Below, one piece after another: positions 40,860 to 49,791 of a stretch of DNA of 64,000 nt. The stretch is from Robertmurraya andreesenii (GTDB lineage: Bacteria; Bacillota; Bacilli; Bacillales; Cytobacillaceae). Positions within the stretch are counted from its first letter, which is position 1; each line of letters opens with the position of its first letter. The position numbers were made by a program, and so were the translations under genes. The DNA is taken from positions 12,053-76,052 of the forward strand of contig NZ_JAUSTU010000016.1 in assembly GCF_030813005.1 (NCBI RefSeq), given 5' to 3'. The notes below the pieces were generated by a model that worked only from the letters and a program-made list of their open reading frames with translations, was not told the origin of the DNA and did not search any database.

Positions 40860-42872
40860 TCAATTTGAGCTTTCCAATTCTTCCACTAGTTTCTCCTCAT
40901 TCCAGACCTCAATGCCTAGCTCCTCTGCCTTTGCTAGCTTTGATCCAGCATCGGCCCCAGCAATGACTAAGTGGGTCTTCTTACTGACACTTCCTGCTAC
41001 TTTCCCTCCAAGGCGCTCAATGGCTTCCTTTGCTTCATTCCTTGTCAGCTGTTCGAGCTTTCCAGTTAGAACGACCGTCTTTCCTGCAAAAAAGGAGGAT
41101 GAGTCCTCAGCAGAAACAGCCTTAGGTCCAGTGTAGACCATATTTACCCCGAAGTCCTGCAGCTCTTTAAGCAGCTCCTTCACCTCGTCAAGCTCAAAAT
41201 AAGAGACGATGGAATCGGCCATTTTGTCTCCAATCTCATTAATGGCTGTCAGTTGTTCATAGGTGGCATTAGCAAGCCCTTCCATCGTTTCAAACTCCAT
41301 TGCTAACGTCTTTGCCGCCTTCGCACCAACATGTCGGATGCCTAGCCCAAAGAGCAGTTTTTCTAGAGAATTACTCTTCGATGCTTCGATGGCCTCCAAT
41401 AAATTATTGACTGATTTTTCACCCATTCTCTCAAGCTCGAGAAGCTGTTCTCTCTTTAGCTTGTAAATGTCGGCTACATCCTGGATAAGCTCTGCTGCGA
41501 ATAATTGACTAATGACCTTTTCCCCAAGTCCGTCAATATTCATTGCATCTCGTGAAACAAAGTGGATTAAGCCCTCGCGAATTTGCGCCGGACATTTCGG
41601 ATTTATACAACGAAGGGCCACCTCTCCCTCTAAGCGCACGAGCTCACTTTCGCACTCCGGACAATGAGAAGGCATTTGAAATTCTATTTCTTCTCCAGTC
41701 CGTCTTTCAATGAGGACATTCACGACCTCTGGAATGATATCCCCTGCTTTCTTGATAACCACCTGATCGCCGATTCGAATGTCCTTCTCTTTAATCAAAT
41801 CCTCATTATGAAGAGAAGCTCTTTGCACGGTTGTTCCGGCCACTCGCACAGGCTCTAGAATCGCCGTAGGAGTAACAACCCCCGTCCGACCGACGCTAAG
41901 CTCAATACTTTTTAGGGTAGTGACGACTTCCTCAGCAGGGAATTTATAAGCGATGGCCCAGCGAGGACTTTTAGCAGTAAACCCAAGCTGCTCCTGCTGC
42001 TCTAAAGCGTCTACCTTGACTACTAATCCATCGATTTCATAGGGAAGCTGAGGCCTTTTTTCCGTCCATTCTTGGACAAACTGAATGACCTCATCTATTG
42101 TTTCACAGGTTCTTCTTTCTTGGTTTGTTTTAAAGCCGAGCTGATCCAAAAACCTTAGAGCGCCGCTATGTGAATCAACATCGAGTTGAGCGGTATCGGC
42201 AATACTATAAAGGAAGATATCGAGATTCCTTGATGCGGCAATTTTTGTATCCAGTTGCCTTAAGGAGCCTGCAGCCGCATTGCGAGGGTTTGCAAATGGC
42301 TCTTCCTCTCGCTCCATCTTCAGTTTGTTTAATGCTTCAAATGAGCGCTTTGGCATAAACACTTCTCCACGAACCTCAATCGAAATATTCTCCTTCAAGC
42401 GAAGTGGAATGGAGCGAATCGTCCTCAAATTGGAAGTGATATCCTCACCAATGGTGCCATCCCCACGGGTCGAGCCCTGGACAAACAGGCCATCTTCATA
42501 GCGTAGTGACACAGCTAATCCATCGATTTTCAGCTCACATACATAGGAGTGATCCTCTCCAACCGCTTGTGTAACTCGTCGGTCAAAATCCCTTAAATCC
42601 TGCTCATTAAAAGCATTTCCAAGGCTTAGCATGGGAATTTCATGCTGAACCTTTTCAAACATTTCAAGAACCTGTCCACCGACACGCTGGGTCGGGGAAT
42701 CGGATGTCTTCAGCTGAGGAAACTCTTCCTCAAGCTGTATAAGCTTTTGCATCAACCGATCGTACTCAGCATCTGGAACGGATGGCTGATCGAGCACATA
42801 GTATTCATAATTATATTGATTTAACAATTGATGAAGCTCTTTCACTTCTTTTTCAGCGGTTTGAAGGTCCAT
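40860..42872 (-). CDS. ligA: NAD-dependent DNA ligase
   Basis: LigA seals nicks in DNA during replication and repair using NAD+. The 670-residue protein shows an N-terminal Ia domain, the adenylation motif CELKIDG with the active lysine near residue 115, the OB fold, a four-cysteine zinc site (CPECESEL ... CINPKCPAQ), a helix-hairpin-helix region (GIRHVGAKAAKTLA) and a C-terminal BRCT domain from about residue 590. The length is typical. The ATG follows AAAGGGCTGGGATC and is 17 bases after pcrA. Confidence 0.97.
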   Translation of the reverse strand: MDLQTAEKEVKELHQLLNQYNYEYYVLDQPSVPDAEYDRLMQKLIQLEEEFPQLKTSDSPTQRVGGQVLEMFEKVQHEIPMLSLGNAFNEQDLRDFDRRVTQAVGEDHSYVCELKIDGLAVSLRYEDGLFVQGSTRGDGTIGEDITSNLRTIRSIPLRLKENISIEVRGEVFMPKRSFEALNKLKMEREEEPFANPRNAAAGSLRQLDTKIAASRNLDIFLYSIADTAQLDVDSHSGALRFLDQLGFKTNQERRTCETIDEVIQFVQEWTEKRPQLPYEIDGLVVKVDALEQQEQLGFTAKSPRWAIAYKFPAEEVVTTLKSIELSVGRTGVVTPTAILEPVRVAGTTVQRASLHNEDLIKEKDIRIGDQVVIKKAGDIIPEVVNVLIERRTGEEIEFQMPSHCPECESELVRLEGEVALRCINPKCPAQIREGLIHFVSRDAMNIDGLGEKVISQLFAAELIQDVADIYKLKREQLLELERMGEKSVNNLLEAIEASKSNSLEKLLFGLGIRHVGAKAAKTLAMEFETMEGLANATYEQLTAINEIGDKMADSIVSYFELDEVKELLKELQDFGVNMVYTGPKAVSAEDSSSFFAGKTVVLTGKLEQLTRNEAKEAIERLGGKVAGSVSKKTHLVIAGADAGSKLAKAEELGIEVWNEEKLVEELESSN

Positions 42873-42889
42873 GATCCCAGCCCTTTCAC

Positions 42890-45097
42890 TTACACTTTTT
42901 GAATTGGTGCAAACTTAGCAAGAAGTCTCTTGATTCCAGTTGGGCTCGGAAAAGCAATATCCAGCTCCATGCTTTCTCCTTCCCCTTTGACACTGACAAC
43001 CGTTCCGACACCCCATTTTCCATGCTGTGCCTTGTCTCCGACTTTCCAGCCAATTTCATCTCCGCCTGTCGCTGTTGTAACAGGGCGTCTGACAGCAGGT
43101 CTAACCGTCGGTCTTGCAGGAGAGGCAAATGGGTTGGTCGTCCTTTGCTTTGGTTGAAGGCCCTCGATCAGATTCTCTGGAATCTCACGAATAAAACGAG
43201 ATGGTGGATTCATATTGGTTCTTCCAAACAGCGTGCGCATTTGTGCGTTTGTGATATAGAGTTCTTCTTCCGCACGAGTAATTCCCACGTAGGCGAGACG
43301 TCTTTCCTCCTCCATTTCCGCTTCCTCCATGAGAGAACGGTTATGTGGGAACACCCCTTCCTCAAGTCCCATGAGGAATACGACTGGGAACTCTAGGCCC
43401 TTTGCCGAATGGAGGGTCATCAAGACAACTGTATTGGTCTTTTCCTCGTCATCCTCCAATTGATCAATATCTGCAACAAGGGCTAGATCGGTTAAGAAGG
43501 CGACCAAACTTTTATCTTCATTTCCTTCCTCAAAGCTCTTCGTTACCGACATGAATTCATCAATATTTTCGAGACGGCTCTCTGCTTCAATCGACTTCTC
43601 TGCCTTTAGCATTTCACGATAACCGGACTTTTCGAGGACTTCCTCTACGAGCTCAGTTACTGATAAAAAATCCTGCATGCCTGTGTAGCCTTTTATTAAA
43701 TCACGGAATTCTGCTGCTGCCTTCGTTATTTTTGGACTTAAACCAATTAAATCAATCGATTCAAGGGCTTCAAACATGGAAATATCATGCATATCAGCAA
43801 AATTAGCAAGCTTATCGATAGAGCTTGCGCCAATTCCACGCTTTGGCACATTGATGACCCTCTGCAAACTGATATCATCATCTGGGTTGGCAATCAGTCT
43901 TAAATAAGCAAGAATATCCTTGATTTCCTTTCGATCGTAGAACTTTATTCCACCGACGATAGAGTACTCAATGTTTGATTTAAGGAGGACTTCCTCCATT
44001 ACACGTGATTGTGCATTCGTTCGGTAAAGGATCGCAAAGTCAGAATACTTTCGCTTGCCACTTTCAACCTGCTCTTTAATCTTCCCAGCAACAAACTGCG
44101 CTTCCGTTTGTTCGCTATCGGCCCGATAATAGAAGATTTGGTTTCCTTCGGGATTTTCCGTCCAAAGATTCTTAGGCTTACGATTGAGATTATTCTTGAT
44201 CACTTCATTGGCTGCTTGGAGAATAGTTTTCGTGGAACGGTAATTTTGTTCTAAAAGAATAACCTTTGCATTTGGATAATCTTTTTCAAAGGATAGAATA
44301 TTGGCAATATCAGCACCCCGCCACCTATAAATCGATTGGTCGGAATCTCCGACGACACATAGGTTTTGAAAACGGCTTGCCAGTAGCTTAACGAGCATAT
44401 ACTGAGCACGGTTTGTGTCCTGATACTCGTCCACATGGATGTATTGGAATTTTCGCTGATAGTATTCCAGCACCTCAGGAACCCTACTAAAAAGCTGGAT
44501 CGTCAGCATAATTAAATCATCAAAATCAAGAGCTGAATTTTTGCGAAGGCGCTTTTGGTAGAGCTCGTACACTTCACTAACAATCCTGTCATAGTAATCC
44601 CCGACAAGCTTTCCTACATCCTCTGGAGTTTTTAATTCGTTTTTCGCACTGCTGATAGAGCCCAAAATCGCCCGTGGATCAAATTTCTTTGGGTCGAGGT
44701 TTTTTTCCTTTAGAATGTTTTTGATGACCGAAAGCTGATCCGTCGTATCTAAAATGGTGAAGTTGCGGTTGTAGCCCATTCGATCAATATCTCGACGGAG
44801 AATTCGTACACACATGGAGTGGAAGGTTGAGATCCAAATTTCATCAGCTACCCCACCCATCATTTTATAGATTCGTTCCTTCATTTCCCGAGCAGCCTTA
44901 TTTGTGAAAGTGATGGCAAGAATATTGTAGGGGTTGACTCTTTTTTCTACCATGAGATAGGCAATTCGATGGGTCAATACCCTCGTCTTACCACTGCCTG
45001 CTCCCGCCATCAACAACAAAGGGCCTTCAGTTGTTTTGACGGCTTTCTGCTGTTCTGGGTTTAGTCCATTTAGCAATTTATCCGTTAAATATTGCAT
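42890..45097 (-). CDS. pcrA: ATP-dependent DNA helicase PcrA
   Basis: PcrA is the essential UvrD-like 3'-5' helicase of Gram-positive bacteria with roles in repair, rolling-circle plasmid replication and transcription-replication conflict. The 735-residue protein has Walker A GAGSGKTRVLTHR, motif II VDEYQDTN, motif III VVGDSDQSIYRWRGAD, motif IV and VI (VALT-like YVGITRAEEELYI). The C-terminal Tudor-like domain that binds RNA polymerase (GDKAQHGKWGVGTVV) is present. The ATG at 45097 is chosen from its GGTGGTGT ribosome site. It lies between pcrB and ligA. Confidence 0.97.
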   Translation of the reverse strand: MQYLTDKLLNGLNPEQQKAVKTTEGPLLLMAGAGSGKTRVLTHRIAYLMVEKRVNPYNILAITFTNKAAREMKERIYKMMGGVADEIWISTFHSMCVRILRRDIDRMGYNRNFTILDTTDQLSVIKNILKEKNLDPKKFDPRAILGSISSAKNELKTPEDVGKLVGDYYDRIVSEVYELYQKRLRKNSALDFDDLIMLTIQLFSRVPEVLEYYQRKFQYIHVDEYQDTNRAQYMLVKLLASRFQNLCVVGDSDQSIYRWRGADIANILSFEKDYPNAKVILLEQNYRSTKTILQAANEVIKNNLNRKPKNLWTENPEGNQIFYYRADSEQTEAQFVAGKIKEQVESGKRKYSDFAILYRTNAQSRVMEEVLLKSNIEYSIVGGIKFYDRKEIKDILAYLRLIANPDDDISLQRVINVPKRGIGASSIDKLANFADMHDISMFEALESIDLIGLSPKITKAAAEFRDLIKGYTGMQDFLSVTELVEEVLEKSGYREMLKAEKSIEAESRLENIDEFMSVTKSFEEGNEDKSLVAFLTDLALVADIDQLEDDEEKTNTVVLMTLHSAKGLEFPVVFLMGLEEGVFPHNRSLMEEAEMEEERRLAYVGITRAEEELYITNAQMRTLFGRTNMNPPSRFIREIPENLIEGLQPKQRTTNPFASPARPTVRPAVRRPVTTATGGDEIGWKVGDKAQHGKWGVGTVVSVKGEGESMELDIAFPSPTGIKRLLAKFAPIQKV

Positions 45098-45154
45098 TTT
45101 TACACCACCATACAAACATACGTTCTTATAACCATTGTAATCGAACTTGTTATT

Positions 45155-45841
45155 TCATTCAAACTTTATTTTCACTGTTTCTAATGCATAATCGAAGTTT
45201 GTATAAATCGAGTTCCCTACCACAATCACATCTGCATGGGCAGACATTTCCCTTGCTTGTTCTAGCGTCTTAATTCCGCCTCCATAAAAGAGGGTCGTCC
45301 GCTCTAGCACCTGCTTGGTTTCTTGTACAAGACTCGGATCTCCATAGCTTCCGCTGTATTCAAGATAAAATACGGGGTGATGGAACATTTTTTCCGCAAG
45401 CCTTGCATATGCGATGACATCATCCGTACTCAAATTCGTCCGTGCATTTGTTAATTTAGCTACCTTACAATCTTCATTAAGAATACAATAGCCTTGAAAA
45501 ATGATTTCCTCCCAGTTCATGATGTCGCCAAATTCTTTGACCGCTTCATGATGCAGATCAATGATCCATTTGGGATTCGTGCTATTTAACACAGATGGGA
45601 TAAAATATAGGTCAAAGCCCGGAGTAATAGATTCGATATTGGAAATTTCCAATACACATGGTACCGTGTACCTGCGAACTCTCGCCATCAGGTCTAGTAC
45701 TTTTTCAAGAGTCACACCGTCAGTGCCACCTATAATAATGGCATCTGTTCCAGACTCACATAGCTTTTCAAGATTCTCATCAGAAATTTCCTTATTCGGG
45801 TCCAGCTTAAATGCATGGCGCCATTCACGAACATCGTACAC
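45155..45841 (-). CDS. pcrB: Heptaprenylglyceryl phosphate synthase
   Basis: PcrB is a TIM-barrel prenyltransferase that joins heptaprenyl diphosphate to sn-glycerol-1-phosphate, giving an archaea-like ether lipid. The 228-residue protein shows GGTDGVTLEKVLDLM (phosphate loop), YFIPSVLNSTNPKW, and the C-terminal phosphate site FYGGGIKTLEQA ... VVVGNSIY. Translation starts with GTG at 45841 behind GGAGGAAGCTGGAC. It precedes pcrA by 57 bases in the conserved order. Confidence 0.95.
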   Translation of the reverse strand: MYDVREWRHAFKLDPNKEISDENLEKLCESGTDAIIIGGTDGVTLEKVLDLMARVRRYTVPCVLEISNIESITPGFDLYFIPSVLNSTNPKWIIDLHHEAVKEFGDIMNWEEIIFQGYCILNEDCKVAKLTNARTNLSTDDVIAYARLAEKMFHHPVFYLEYSGSYGDPSLVQETKQVLERTTLFYGGGIKTLEQAREMSAHADVIVVGNSIYTNFDYALETVKIKFE

Positions 45842-45899
45842 GTCCAGCTTCCTCCAATCAATTATTCCATTCCAACATTATACCATTTGAAGCAGTATT

Positions 45900-45940
45900 T
45901 AAAAAATGAAAACCGAGGAATCGTGTCTTGTTCCTCGGTC
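45900..45940 (-). terminator. Intrinsic terminator of yerC
   Basis: On the minus strand GGACCGAGGAA pairs with TTCCTCGGTTTT around a loop of about 8 bases and leads into CATTTTTT, after the yerC stop and before pcrB. Confidence 0.85.
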
Positions 45941-45950
45941 CTTCTGAATT

Positions 45951-46247
45951 TTATTTTTCATCCTTAATCCTTTCAAGCACTAACTCATAGGCGTCATTTC
46001 CATAATTTAAGCATCGCTTTACACGGGATATAGTCGCCGTACTTGCACCTGTCTCTGTTTCAATTTTGTGATAGGTCTTACCCTCACGGAGCATGCGCGC
46101 AACCTCCAAACGCTGCGCTAGTGATTGTATTTCGTTCACAGTACATAAATCATCAAAAAAACGATAGCATTCCTCTAAATCATTTAAGGACAAAATGGCA
46201 TTGAATAATTGATCAAGTTCTTTCCCTCTTAGCTTATCTATTTGCAT
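45951..46247 (-). CDS. yerC: YerC/YecD family TrpR-like DNA-binding protein
   Basis: The 98-residue protein belongs to the Trp-repressor-like YerC/YecD family. The helix-turn-helix is visible as SLAQRLEVARMLREGKTY followed by GASTATISRVKRCL. Family members are found almost only in Firmicutes; B. subtilis YerC has been connected to control of amino-acid and nitrogen metabolism, but its regulon is not settled to my knowledge. The ATG follows AAAAGGGGTAGACAT. It is 29 bases after yerB. Confidence 0.92.
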   Translation of the reverse strand: MQIDKLRGKELDQLFNAILSLNDLEECYRFFDDLCTVNEIQSLAQRLEVARMLREGKTYHKIETETGASTATISRVKRCLNYGNDAYELVLERIKDEK

Positions 46248-46276
46248 ATGTCTACCCCTTTTAGATGGCGTTATAG

Positions 46277-47320
46277 TTACTGCGCTTCAAAAGAAACAAT
46301 TTGTTCTAATCCTTTACCGGATGGAACGATATTGATCCATGTTTTTCCAGGGACAAATCCGACTTCTCGTCCATTTGCGAAAGGAAGAAGCTTGCCTCCT
46401 TGGTTCTTCCATTCAACTTCCTTCCATTGCCCTCTTTGTAGCAAGTAGGCATCTCCGCCAGAAGCTAAATTGATTTCCCGTCTTCCCTCGCTGTCAATCA
46501 CCTTATGCTCCGCTTCTAGGATGAGGATATTATCTAAAAGAAGAGGGTCTTTTGAATCTGAGTCAACCGTCAGTTCGCCATTGGAATAACGTTTATATTT
46601 CTTTTCATGCTCGTCATATTCATATTGAACATTAAACAAATTACTGGAGAAATAAGAAATCAAAGCGGATGTTGCCTTTTCTCCATCCAACTGTTCTATC
46701 TCTTTTTCTGTTAAAAAGGTTAAAGCAGAAGGAGGCTGATCCATATCATAGCCAATCTTCTCTGCTCCTTTTAGGACATTCTCCGAAGTAATATAGGAGT
46801 TATGCGGTGCCACCCGGCTCTTGTCTCTCTTAAACAAAGAACCATCATATTGCATCCCATTTATATGGTCAACATATCCATTATCAAGCATTTTCTTAGC
46901 CTCTGGGCTATACCCATGTGCAATATAAAGAGCATCATAGCCCTTTGCTAATTCAATAAAATAATCTCTAGCACTTCTAACCGGTCCTATCCGATCGGCT
47001 TGTTCACTTTGAAAAATGGCAAGAAAGCGTGTGACATTGCCTTCTGCTAATAATTCATACACGATATCTGCCTTATGAAAGCCTGATTGCGGGCGAGCTT
47101 TTGGGTCATTATTAATCATCACTGCGTAGGCACGTCCTGAAGGCTCCTCTTTAAGCCCTACTCCTGTTAATGGAGCTTGATATGGAAAGACTTCTTTTTC
47201 TTTTTTGGTCACGTCGGTTACTTCTTTTTCTTCATGTTCTTTTACCGTTTCTTTTTTATCACTGCAGCCCGCCAATACAGCAATGAAGACTGCCATGAGA
47301 ACGATCCATCTCCGCTTCAT
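46277..47320 (-). CDS. yerB: DUF3048 family lipoprotein YerB
   Basis: The 347-residue protein has a lipoprotein signal peptide with lipobox AVLAGC (Cys19), a charged linker rich in Glu and Lys, and the DUF3048 pair of domains (AYAVMINNDPKARPQSG, the IVYELLAEGNVTRFLAIF block, RIGPVRSARDYFIEL, VAPHNSYI). The presence of a conserved YerB gene between yerA and yerC is a normal Bacillus arrangement. The biochemical function is unknown. Confidence 0.92.
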   Translation of the reverse strand: MKRRWIVLMAVFIAVLAGCSDKKETVKEHEEKEVTDVTKKEKEVFPYQAPLTGVGLKEEPSGRAYAVMINNDPKARPQSGFHKADIVYELLAEGNVTRFLAIFQSEQADRIGPVRSARDYFIELAKGYDALYIAHGYSPEAKKMLDNGYVDHINGMQYDGSLFKRDKSRVAPHNSYITSENVLKGAEKIGYDMDQPPSALTFLTEKEIEQLDGEKATSALISYFSSNLFNVQYEYDEHEKKYKRYSNGELTVDSDSKDPLLLDNILILEAEHKVIDSEGRREINLASGGDAYLLQRGQWKEVEWKNQGGKLLPFANGREVGFVPGKTWINIVPSGKGLEQIVSFEAQ

Positions 47321-47360
47321 AATGCACTCCCTATCTCATATAGAAAAATCCTTTTATATT

Positions 47361-49103
47361 TTAACGCACTATAGTTGGAAAGAGTACCATTTTATTCATA
47401 ACATCATAAACCCCCTGTTGGGTGACCCGAATGTATGGTAAATGAGTGGATGTAAAAAATAATAATGAATAAATCGGATCGTTAAATTTATAGCCTCTTT
47501 CAACTAAGTAAGAGGAGAGTTTTTTCTCGTCCTCAATAAGCTCTTCGACCGTTTTATCGGACATAACTCCTTTGAGTGGCAAAGCAATTTCCATGACTAT
47601 TTCTTGAGCCTCACTAACGACAATTCCTCCGCCTATTTCCTTTAAGCGATTAAAAGCTCTAAGCATTTCATTTTTATCCTTCCCGATAAGGACGATATCA
47701 CCAGTGAAAGAATAAGAGCTCGCAAGGCCTGGGAGGCTTTTCGCAAATCCTTTTACGACCGTATTAATTCTCCATTTTCCTTCCCGATCAATGAGCATAA
47801 AAAAACACTCATCATGGGAATCAGAGATTTGATCATAATTCGAATCAATAGATATGGAATACGGCTTCGTAATAACAGAGTTTTCCATTTGAATACCAAA
47901 TGGCATTGAAAACTGAAGATCATCAGGGCTTAAATCCCAATCAATGTTCAATGCATCTAAACCATGCTCCTGCCAATTGATATCGTTATATTGATCGATG
48001 ATGTTCCCATCCCGTTTGACCCACTTTCCCTTTGCCAAAACAGAAACAGGTGTAGGATTCTTCTCATTCTCAAGGAAATTGATATTCGCAACTCTTCCTG
48101 TCGCAATATTTCCATGTAGATACTCCAAATTATAATAACGGGCGACATTAATTGTTGCCATATTATAGGCATCCACGACTGGGATACCCTTTTCGATGGC
48201 CATCCGAATCATGTTATCAATAATTCCAGCCTCGTAAAAGGAAGCCGACGAACCATCTGTATTAAACATAAACTGATCATAATGTTCAATGCCTAGTGTT
48301 TGAATTTCATCAAGAAGAACCGGTAAATCAGGGCGAATCGAGGAATGTCTTAACGAAACCATGTATCCCTGCATCAGCCGATGATAAATTTCCTCCCCGT
48401 TAATGGCTTCATGATCACAATCTGCACCAAACAAAGTCATTTTGGCCAATGTTTTTTCCGAAGCTCCTGGAAAGTGACCTTCAATCTTCTTCCTCATCCT
48501 CTTTGTTTCTTGAATCCAATGAAGCATCATATCGTCCCCATCTAAAAGCTTCGGCCAACCCGTTAGCTCTCCACCCTGCAATACCGCATCATGCTCAAGC
48601 CAGGACTTCACATCGGCATGGGAAAAAATATCCACCTCATCAAGAATTTCAGTTTGTGCATCAAATCGGCACCACCAATACATGGATGTCGGGATATTTC
48701 TCAACTCCCTTAGCAAAGAAAACGCTTTCTTTTTTTCTAACTGCAAAAGGAGCATCATATTGTCATTTATTAATGTAGTCGTTCCAAATTGAGATGCATA
48801 CCTAGCTAACGAATGGGGATTATATAAATGAAATGGGTGTGCATGTGGTTCAATATAGCCAGGGACTAGATATTGGCCCGCACAATCGACGACTTCACAG
48901 CTTGACATATTGTCTGGTAGCTTGTCACCCACATAGACAATTCGATCCTCATAAATCCATATATTAGCTGTTACCCATTTTCGAAAAACCTGATTTAAAT
49001 AACATGCATCTTTTAATAAGATCGTTGGTGCCAGCTTCCCATCTAAGACGGAAACATGCTCTCTAATCTGTTTGTTCTTCCAACGATACCGTTGTTCTAG
49101 CAC
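47361..49103 (-). CDS. yerA: YerA, adenine-deaminase-like amidohydrolase
   Basis: The 580-residue protein resembles the adenine deaminase (Ade) family of metal-dependent amidohydrolases: the metal motif GYIEPHAHPFHLYNP, FGTTTLINDN, GADCDHEAING, and MFNTDGSSASFYEAGIIDNM with the conserved aspartate. It is the YerA branch next to the pur operon and not the main adenine deaminase; the substrate is not established. Translation starts with GTG at 49103 following GGGAGGGAGCATT. In B. subtilis it also lies directly after purD. Confidence 0.9.
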   Translation of the reverse strand: MLEQRYRWKNKQIREHVSVLDGKLAPTILLKDACYLNQVFRKWVTANIWIYEDRIVYVGDKLPDNMSSCEVVDCAGQYLVPGYIEPHAHPFHLYNPHSLARYASQFGTTTLINDNMMLLLQLEKKKAFSLLRELRNIPTSMYWWCRFDAQTEILDEVDIFSHADVKSWLEHDAVLQGGELTGWPKLLDGDDMMLHWIQETKRMRKKIEGHFPGASEKTLAKMTLFGADCDHEAINGEEIYHRLMQGYMVSLRHSSIRPDLPVLLDEIQTLGIEHYDQFMFNTDGSSASFYEAGIIDNMIRMAIEKGIPVVDAYNMATINVARYYNLEYLHGNIATGRVANINFLENEKNPTPVSVLAKGKWVKRDGNIIDQYNDINWQEHGLDALNIDWDLSPDDLQFSMPFGIQMENSVITKPYSISIDSNYDQISDSHDECFFMLIDREGKWRINTVVKGFAKSLPGLASSYSFTGDIVLIGKDKNEMLRAFNRLKEIGGGIVVSEAQEIVMEIALPLKGVMSDKTVEELIEDEKKLSSYLVERGYKFNDPIYSLLFFTSTHLPYIRVTQQGVYDVMNKMVLFPTIVR

Positions 49104-49348
49104 AATGCTCCCTCCCTTTTGAAAATACTGTGATGTATTGACATTGGCTCTATTTTTAAAAAAAGGACTGTTTAATCATGCCGCCTTATGTGTAGTTCGT
49201 TGCTCGTCATACTGAGAAAAACATTAACAATGCCATTGAAAGGAAAGAAAACCCTTTCATATCTTCTATAATAGAGTACCATAATTCGTCGTTTAACGCA
49301 TTAAAGAATTAAAAAAATATATTAAAAAAATGTGAAGGAGTGACCATA

Positions 49349-49630
49349 TTGAAAGTAAAGCAAAACATCGGGACATTAAACGCACTCATCCGAATCACAT
49401 GTGGTTTGACGATCCTCGCTTGGAGCACAGCCAAAATGGTGAAAAGACCATGGCGGGATAGGTATTTATACATGGCAATCATGGGAGCAATGAAGGTTGG
49501 GGAAGGCATTGTCAAGTATTGCCCTGTAACTGCATTGGTTGAAAAGGGACAAGACATGATGGATGGAAATAACAATAAGGATGGGCTAGACACAGGACTG
49601 AATGAGATCCTTCCATTTAATCAAACCTAA
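49349..49630 (+). CDS. DUF2892 (YgaP-like) small membrane protein
   Basis: The 93-residue protein starts KVKQNIGTLNALIRITCGLT, the typical entry of DUF2892 domains (N-x-G-x-x-[DN]-R-x-x-R-x-x-x-G), with two predicted membrane helices and a hydrophilic C-terminus. A TTG at 49349 behind AAGGAGTG is preferred to a GTG at 49340 that overlaps the ribosome site. It lies alone on the plus strand between yerA and purD. Members are often near rhodanese or redox genes; here no such link is seen. The 245 bases before it hold the divergent yerA leader and no other recognisable gene. Confidence 0.8.
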   Translation: MKVKQNIGTLNALIRITCGLTILAWSTAKMVKRPWRDRYLYMAIMGAMKVGEGIVKYCPVTALVEKGQDMMDGNNNKDGLDTGLNEILPFNQT

Positions 49631-49632
49631 AG

Positions 49633-49657
49633 AATTCCCCCCTTTATGAGGGGGGAT
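49633..49657 (+). other. GC-rich hairpin between two small membrane-protein genes
   Basis: ATTCCCCCC and GGGGGGAT form an 8-base stem with a 7-base loop. No T tract follows, so it may only attenuate transcription into the next small gene. Confidence 0.6.
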
Positions 49658-49677
49658 GAGTAAAGGAGCTGAGAAAA

Positions 49678-49791
49678 ATGTTTTGGGAATATTTCACGGA
49701 TATGTCATTTGTACTTACGGTCTTGATTGGGAGCATCGTAGCCCTTTTATTTGTGTATATTAGAAAATCTAATCGAAAACAGGCTCGATAG
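49678..49791 (+). CDS. EYxxD-motif small membrane protein (37 residues)
   Basis: A 37-codon frame begins with MFWEYFTDMSFVLTVL, continues through one membrane helix and ends in a basic RKSNRKQAR tail. The ATG has a strong ribosome site (AAAGGAGCTGAGAAAA). The EYFTD segment fits a family of tiny Bacillaceae membrane proteins that I recall under the name EYxxD motif small membrane protein. Its last 23 bases overlap the end of purD on the other strand. It is probably cotranscribed with the DUF2892 gene. Function unknown. Confidence 0.75.
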   Translation: MFWEYFTDMSFVLTVLIGSIVALLFVYIRKSNRKQAR

